The notes beneath the pieces were generated by a model. The model did no database searches. It had not been told where the DNA came from and saw only the letters and a program-made list of their open reading frames with translations. The position numbers and the translations under genes were made by a program. This document shows, in pieces, positions 23,369 to 26,588 of a DNA stretch of 26,588 nt (position 1 is its first letter; each line of letters starts with the position of its first letter). The stretch lies in contig JAKDLQ010000004.1 of the NCBI GenBank assembly GCA_030452775.1, positions 1 through 26,588 on the forward strand, read 5' to 3'. Origin of the DNA: Micrococcales bacterium (GTDB taxonomy: Bacteria; Actinomycetota; Actinomycetes; Actinomycetales; Dermatophilaceae).

Positions 23369-23375
23369 GTCGGTC

Positions 23376-25619
23376 ATGGTCAAGCCGGCGAGGGAGAAGG
23401 TCGCCCTGTTGTTGCGGGGTGTCGAGTCGACGGGGTCGTTCAGTGCGGAGACGTCGGCACCAGTCGGGGGCGTCACGCTCTCGGTGGACGGGGTCGGCCC
23501 GGTGAAGCTCCCGGTCGGTGCAGCGCAGGAGCGGATGCTGGTGTCGGTCGCGCGCCCGGCGATGTTCGGGCTTGGCGAGGAGACGCTGACCGACACCTCG
23601 GTGCGTGACACCTGGGAACTGACTGCTGACCAAGTGAGCCTGGGTGGGGAGTGGGATCAACTACTCGAAGCGGCGCTGGTCGAGGTGCACGAGGGACTGG
23701 GGCTGCCGAGGGACGCGCGCCTTCGTGCGGAGCTGCATGCGCTCCTCGTCTACGGGCCGGACCAGTTCTTCGCGCCGCACCAGGACTCCGAGAAGGACGA
23801 CGAGATGGTGGCGACGCTGGTGGTGTCGCTGCCGTCGGTCCACACCGGCGGGGAGCTGGTGGTCAGCCACCGCGGCGAGAGTCGCACGTACCGTCACGCC
23901 GACGGAGACCAGATCGGCTTCGTGGCCTTCTATGCCGACTGTGTGCACGAAGTGCGGCCGGTCCGTTCGGGGCGGCGAGTGACCCTGACCTCCAACCTGC
24001 TGGTGGCCCGCGATTCCGAGGCGACGCCGATCGACCCTGACGACGAGTTGGCAGCCCTGGTTGACGAGCACTTCGCCACCCCGATGACCCGACGCTGGTC
24101 GGACGAGCCGTCTCCGGCGCCGAACCGTCTGGTCGTGTTGCTCGATCATCAGTACAGCGAGCGCGGACTGGCTGCGTGCCGTCTCAAGGGCCGTGATGTG
24201 GAGTGGGTGAGCCGGTTGCGGGTGGTTGCGGACCGGGCCGATTGTCTGAGCGCACTCGCTCTCGCCGATATCCGGCAGACGTGGAACGCCTACGAGGACG
24301 GCCGGTCGTGGCGGTACCAGTACGACGATGACGAGGACGACGAGGGGTATGACGACGGCGAGTCGTCTACGTCGTACGACGTCGGTGAGCTGATCGAGGA
24401 CGAGATCTCGCTGGGCTGGTGGAAGCGCGCCGGGGTCGGCAGTGGAGAGCAGATCACCCTGGGCGTCGACGAGAGTGAGGTCTGCGCGGTCACGCCGACC
24501 GCGTCGTTGACGCCGTACGAGTCCGAGTACGAGGGCTACATGGGCAACTACGGCAACACCCTCGACCGCTGGTACCGCCGAGCTGCGATCGTGCTGTGGC
24601 CGAAGGAGCGAGACTTCATCGCCCGTGCCGAGGCTGACCAGCCAACTGCGATCGCCGAGCTCGATGCCCGGCTGAACGACGGGGTGGATCTCGAGCGAGC
24701 CAGGGCGGATGCGCGAGCGCTGGTTGACCTCCTCGGAGTTGGCAGCACGGGTCTACTGGCCCCGCTCCTGTCGGTCGCCGACGGCCTCGATGACGCCGAA
24801 CTCGCCTACGACCTACTCGCTCGGCTCAGCGGCGAAGGGCTGACCGTCGATCGCGCCGCCGCGCTCGCTGCTGTCGTCACGCGGTATGGAGACGCGTGGA
24901 CGCGGAGGCTGATCGAATCCTGGTTCCCCGCTGGCGGCTACCGCCACGGGCATTGGGAATGGGCAAGCGGCACCCTGCCCGACCTGGGTCCAGCGCTGAG
25001 GCAGGTCGGCGCGGACAGCGTCGTCACCCACGTGTGCCGACGGATCTGGGCAACCCTGTCGGTCTCGATCGGCGCGGCGCTCACGTCAGGGCCACGAGCC
25101 CGGGCGGCGGGCATGGCATCCGTCGTGGGCCCAGCGGAGGCGCTCTTCGTGGCTGCCGATACTGAGCTGGTCGAGGTGTTCGTCGCAGCCCTCGCGGCGT
25201 ACGGCGAAGGTGTGCTCGATCTGGAGATCCCGCTGGTGCGGCGCCTCGGCGCGGAAGCGCCTTCGTCGTTGGTCGAGGATGCTGTGCTCCGGTTGGAGGT
25301 TCTGCTCGCCGTTCCGCCCCGATCCGCCGACGACTGGTCGATCGTCTGGTCGGGCTGCGGTTGTGACCTCTGCGACACCTTGCAGAGCTTCCTCGCCGAC
25401 CGCAATGCCACCGAGCTCGACTGGCCGCTGCGGACCGACCGGCGCCAACACATCCATCAGCGCATCGACGCCGCCGAACTCCCGGTCACCCATCACACGA
25501 TCCGCAAGGGCAGCCCCTACACCTTGCGCCTCGCCAAGCAGCCTGATCTTCACGAACGCGAAGCCGAGCAGCGTCGCCAAGTGACAGCAGACCTGGCATG
25601 GCTCCGAGGGGAGGGATGA
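23376..25619 (+). CDS. Large 2OG-Fe(II) oxygenase-domain protein of unknown function
   Basis: 747 residues. The region near 115-210 is a prolyl-hydroxylase-type double-stranded beta-helix: iron ligands His135 and Asp137 in APHQDSEKD, distal His191 in CVHEVRP, and 2-oxoglutarate-binding Arg201 in GRRVTLTSNLLV. After it come an acidic stretch (about 317-330), a long mainly helical region and a C-terminal segment with CGCDLC (Cys661, 663, 666), DRRQHIHQRI and GSPYTLRLAK. Similar C-terminal motifs occur in large uncharacterised bacterial and fungal proteins of this type (recalled, not checked). The substrate is unknown; protein or nucleic acid hydroxylation is possible. The ATG is chosen because the open frame upstream is noncoding-looking and a -10-like TAGGTT precedes it. 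Confidence 0.8.
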   Translation: MVKPAREKVALLLRGVESTGSFSAETSAPVGGVTLSVDGVGPVKLPVGAAQERMLVSVARPAMFGLGEETLTDTSVRDTWELTADQVSLGGEWDQLLEAALVEVHEGLGLPRDARLRAELHALLVYGPDQFFAPHQDSEKDDEMVATLVVSLPSVHTGGELVVSHRGESRTYRHADGDQIGFVAFYADCVHEVRPVRSGRRVTLTSNLLVARDSEATPIDPDDELAALVDEHFATPMTRRWSDEPSPAPNRLVVLLDHQYSERGLAACRLKGRDVEWVSRLRVVADRADCLSALALADIRQTWNAYEDGRSWRYQYDDDEDDEGYDDGESSTSYDVGELIEDEISLGWWKRAGVGSGEQITLGVDESEVCAVTPTASLTPYESEYEGYMGNYGNTLDRWYRRAAIVLWPKERDFIARAEADQPTAIAELDARLNDGVDLERARADARALVDLLGVGSTGLLAPLLSVADGLDDAELAYDLLARLSGEGLTVDRAAALAAVVTRYGDAWTRRLIESWFPAGGYRHGHWEWASGTLPDLGPALRQVGADSVVTHVCRRIWATLSVSIGAALTSGPRARAAGMASVVGPAEALFVAADTELVEVFVAALAAYGEGVLDLEIPLVRRLGAEAPSSLVEDAVLRLEVLLAVPPRSADDWSIVWSGCGCDLCDTLQSFLADRNATELDWPLRTDRRQHIHQRIDAAELPVTHHTIRKGSPYTLRLAKQPDLHEREAEQRRQVTADLAWLRGEG

Positions 25620-25641
25620 ACGCAGACTCCCGGGGCCATCT

Positions 25642-25920
25642 CTACCGCTCTCTGGGTGCTCCCCGTTCCCACCAGTCGGTGGGCAGTTGCTCAGCAATGA
25701 CGCGAGCAGCGATCTCGATGCTGGTCAGGTTGCAGAACTTCCACAGTTCCTTGGCGGCGCGCGAGTACTGGAACGTCACCGCGTCAACATCGAAGGCGTC
25801 CAGCTCGCCGGCCCGGTAGCGGTCGATCGCGCTGGCCACGTGTTCGACAAGCCGGCCGAGTTGTTCCTCGTGGTAGGCGGCAACCTTCTCGCGCGCGGTC
25901 CGACGCTCGGCCTTGGTCAT
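25642..25920 (-). CDS. Small helical protein of unknown function
   Basis: 92 residues, not recognised. Charged and helical in appearance (AERRTAREKVAAYHEEQLGRLVEHVASAIDRY), followed by FDVDAVTFQYSRAAKELWKFC. The start ATG overlaps the stop of the upstream minus-strand ORF as ATGA, so the two are coupled. Convergent with the oxygenase gene. Confidence 0.65.
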   Translation of the reverse strand: MTKAERRTAREKVAAYHEEQLGRLVEHVASAIDRYRAGELDAFDVDAVTFQYSRAAKELWKFCNLTSIEIAARVIAEQLPTDWWERGAPRER

Positions 25921-26081
25921 AAGCCGAAGGCCTCGCGAACGGCCGAGTTCGGGATGCCGACGGTCGTGCCGTGGACGATGCCCTGAAGCCGCTGGCCAGT
26001 CTCGGCGGCCCAGGCTACTTCGACGACCTCGGGCTCATCGTAGGGCTTGCGCGCCTGCTTCATCGGATTAGCAGCGGTCAT
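25917..26081 (-). CDS. Small conserved-looking protein of unknown function
   Basis: 54 residues from the ATG at 26081 (MTAANPMKQARKPYDEPEVV ... GIPNSAVREAFGL). The open frame reaches to 26324, but the upstream part reads like the shadow of another frame and overlaps repeats, so the start is uncertain; ATG at 26192 is a further option. No ribosome site stands out. Followed by the 92-residue gene with a 4-base overlap. Function unknown. Confidence 0.5.
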   Translation of the reverse strand: MTAANPMKQARKPYDEPEVVEVAWAAETGQRLQGIVHGTTVGIPNSAVREAFGL

Positions 26082-26310
26082 GAGAGGAATCTGCCGGCGG
26101 ACGAGGTCAGCGATGCTTGCTGCGAGGATTGGCGCGTGGCAATTCGACGTTCCTCGCCCGAGCTTCCGTAGGGTGATCCAGAGATCAGGCATCAGCCCGG
26201 CATGGCCGACGACCTGATGCGCGAGTTCGCTCCGCTCGACGCCTACGGCGGCATCGACAGGGTGCCTGAGCAAGCCGACATCTTGCTCGGGAGGAGAGCG
26301 GCCTGACCAC

Positions 26311-26360
26311 TGTTGCTGCAACATCTGCTGAACATCGGTGTTGCAGTAAATGTTGCAGTA
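26311..26360. repeat. TGTTGC repeats, possible operator
   Basis: A perfect palindrome TGTTGC-T-GCAACA (26311-26323) is followed by two direct TGTTGCAGTA copies 12 bp apart (26339-26348, 26351-26360). It lies between the 40-residue ORF and the two small genes, all on the minus strand. Confidence 0.6.
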
Positions 26361-26362
26361 CC

Positions 26363-26485
26363 TCAGCGCGACTCGACCAGGAGAGGCCTGAGGATGTCTG
26401 CTGACCCGTCCATCCCATACCGCTCGACGAGCAGGTCGATGATCTGTTCGGGCGCCTGGGGCGGGTTCTTGCGACGCTCGGACAT
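26363..26485 (-). CDS. Very small unidentified protein
   Basis: 40 residues: MSERRKNPPQAPEQIIDLLV then ERYGMDGSADILRPLLVESR. Codon third positions are GC-rich, as in real genes here. It is in line with the other minus-strand small genes but has no strong ribosome site. Function unknown. Confidence 0.5.
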   Translation of the reverse strand: MSERRKNPPQAPEQIIDLLVERYGMDGSADILRPLLVESR

Positions 26486-26535
26486 GGTGACCAATGCCCC
26501 AGGACTCCTGACATAGGGCCAGAGTTTCTGCAGGG

Positions 26536-26588
26536 TCAGGACGCGGTTTTGATCTCGTAGCGCAGGATCAGGTCGGTGCCCGGGTAGC
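26536..26588 (-). CDS. 3' end of an unidentified gene at the right edge
   Basis: On the minus strand the last codons read YPGTDLILRYEIKTAS followed by TGA at 26536-26538, with third positions almost all G or C. Only 16 residues are visible, so the product cannot be named. It would be the gene upstream of the 40-residue ORF. Confidence 0.4.
   Translation of the reverse strand, partial: YPGTDLILRYEIKTAS

Noticed and set aside
26193..26306. Plus-strand short frame MADDLMREFAPLDAYGG... ending in TGA
   Set aside because: Codon use is GC3-rich and it might be the tail of a lost gene, but no start or upstream part is seen and it opposes the small minus-strand ORF, so I do not call it.
1..26588. 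tRNA or rRNA genes, or a complete insertion sequence
   Set aside because: None could be recognised by reading both strands; no transposase with flanking inverted repeats was found.

Overview
The window is the chromosomal replication-origin region of a high-GC actinomycete. Evidence: dense GC-rich coding sequence with many GTG starts; the block rpmH, rnpA, yidD, yidC, jag/khpB, rsmG, parA, parB running left from dnaA; dnaA, dnaN, gnd, recF, dciA running right; four parS sites; and an F420-type (Ddn-like) flavin/deazaflavin enzyme. Gene order and the high GC suggest a relative of the Intrasporangiaceae or a neighbouring micrococcal family. That placement is inference and was not tested.

Layout. 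1-4.9 kb: housekeeping and accessory enzymes (xi-class glutathionyl-hydroquinone-reductase-like protein, alpha/beta hydrolase, cyclic-nucleotide-type metallophosphoesterase, Gfo/Idh/MocA oxidoreductase, Ddn-like protein). Several of these look leaderless, and a 54-bp near-perfect palindrome lies between two divergent ones. 5.0-10.2 kb (minus strand): segregation block rsmG-parA-rnhA-parB-nei with four parS sites. RNase HI is inserted between parA and parB and has a parS site on each side. 10.2-12.7 kb (minus): jag, yidC, yidD, rnpA, rpmH, for membrane protein insertion and RNase P. 12.7-13.2 kb: divergent rpmH/dnaA promoter region. 13.2-19.7 kb (plus): dnaA, then oriC (14796-15581, six exact DnaA boxes in ordered pairs), dnaN, gnd, recF, dciA.

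19.8-26.6 kb looks accessory. gyrB does not follow dciA as it does in many actinobacteria. Instead there is a protealysin-like M4 metalloprotease whose C-terminus resembles the protealysin inhibitor emfourin, then a repeat-rich spacer, a ybaK/arsC-like pair, a truncated and frameshifted wax-ester-synthase/DGAT remnant, a 747-residue 2OG-Fe(II) oxygenase of unknown role, and a set of very small minus-strand ORFs next to TGTTGC repeats.

How the genes work together: DnaA fires oriC, DnaN, RecF and DciA serve the fork and repair, and ParA/ParB with parS segregate the new origins. Most notable candidates: the possible protease-inhibitor fusion at 19805-21358, the DnaA-box pair inside the parA N-terminal extension that copies oriC spacing, the parS-rnhA-parS arrangement, and the large oxygenase next to unknown small genes.
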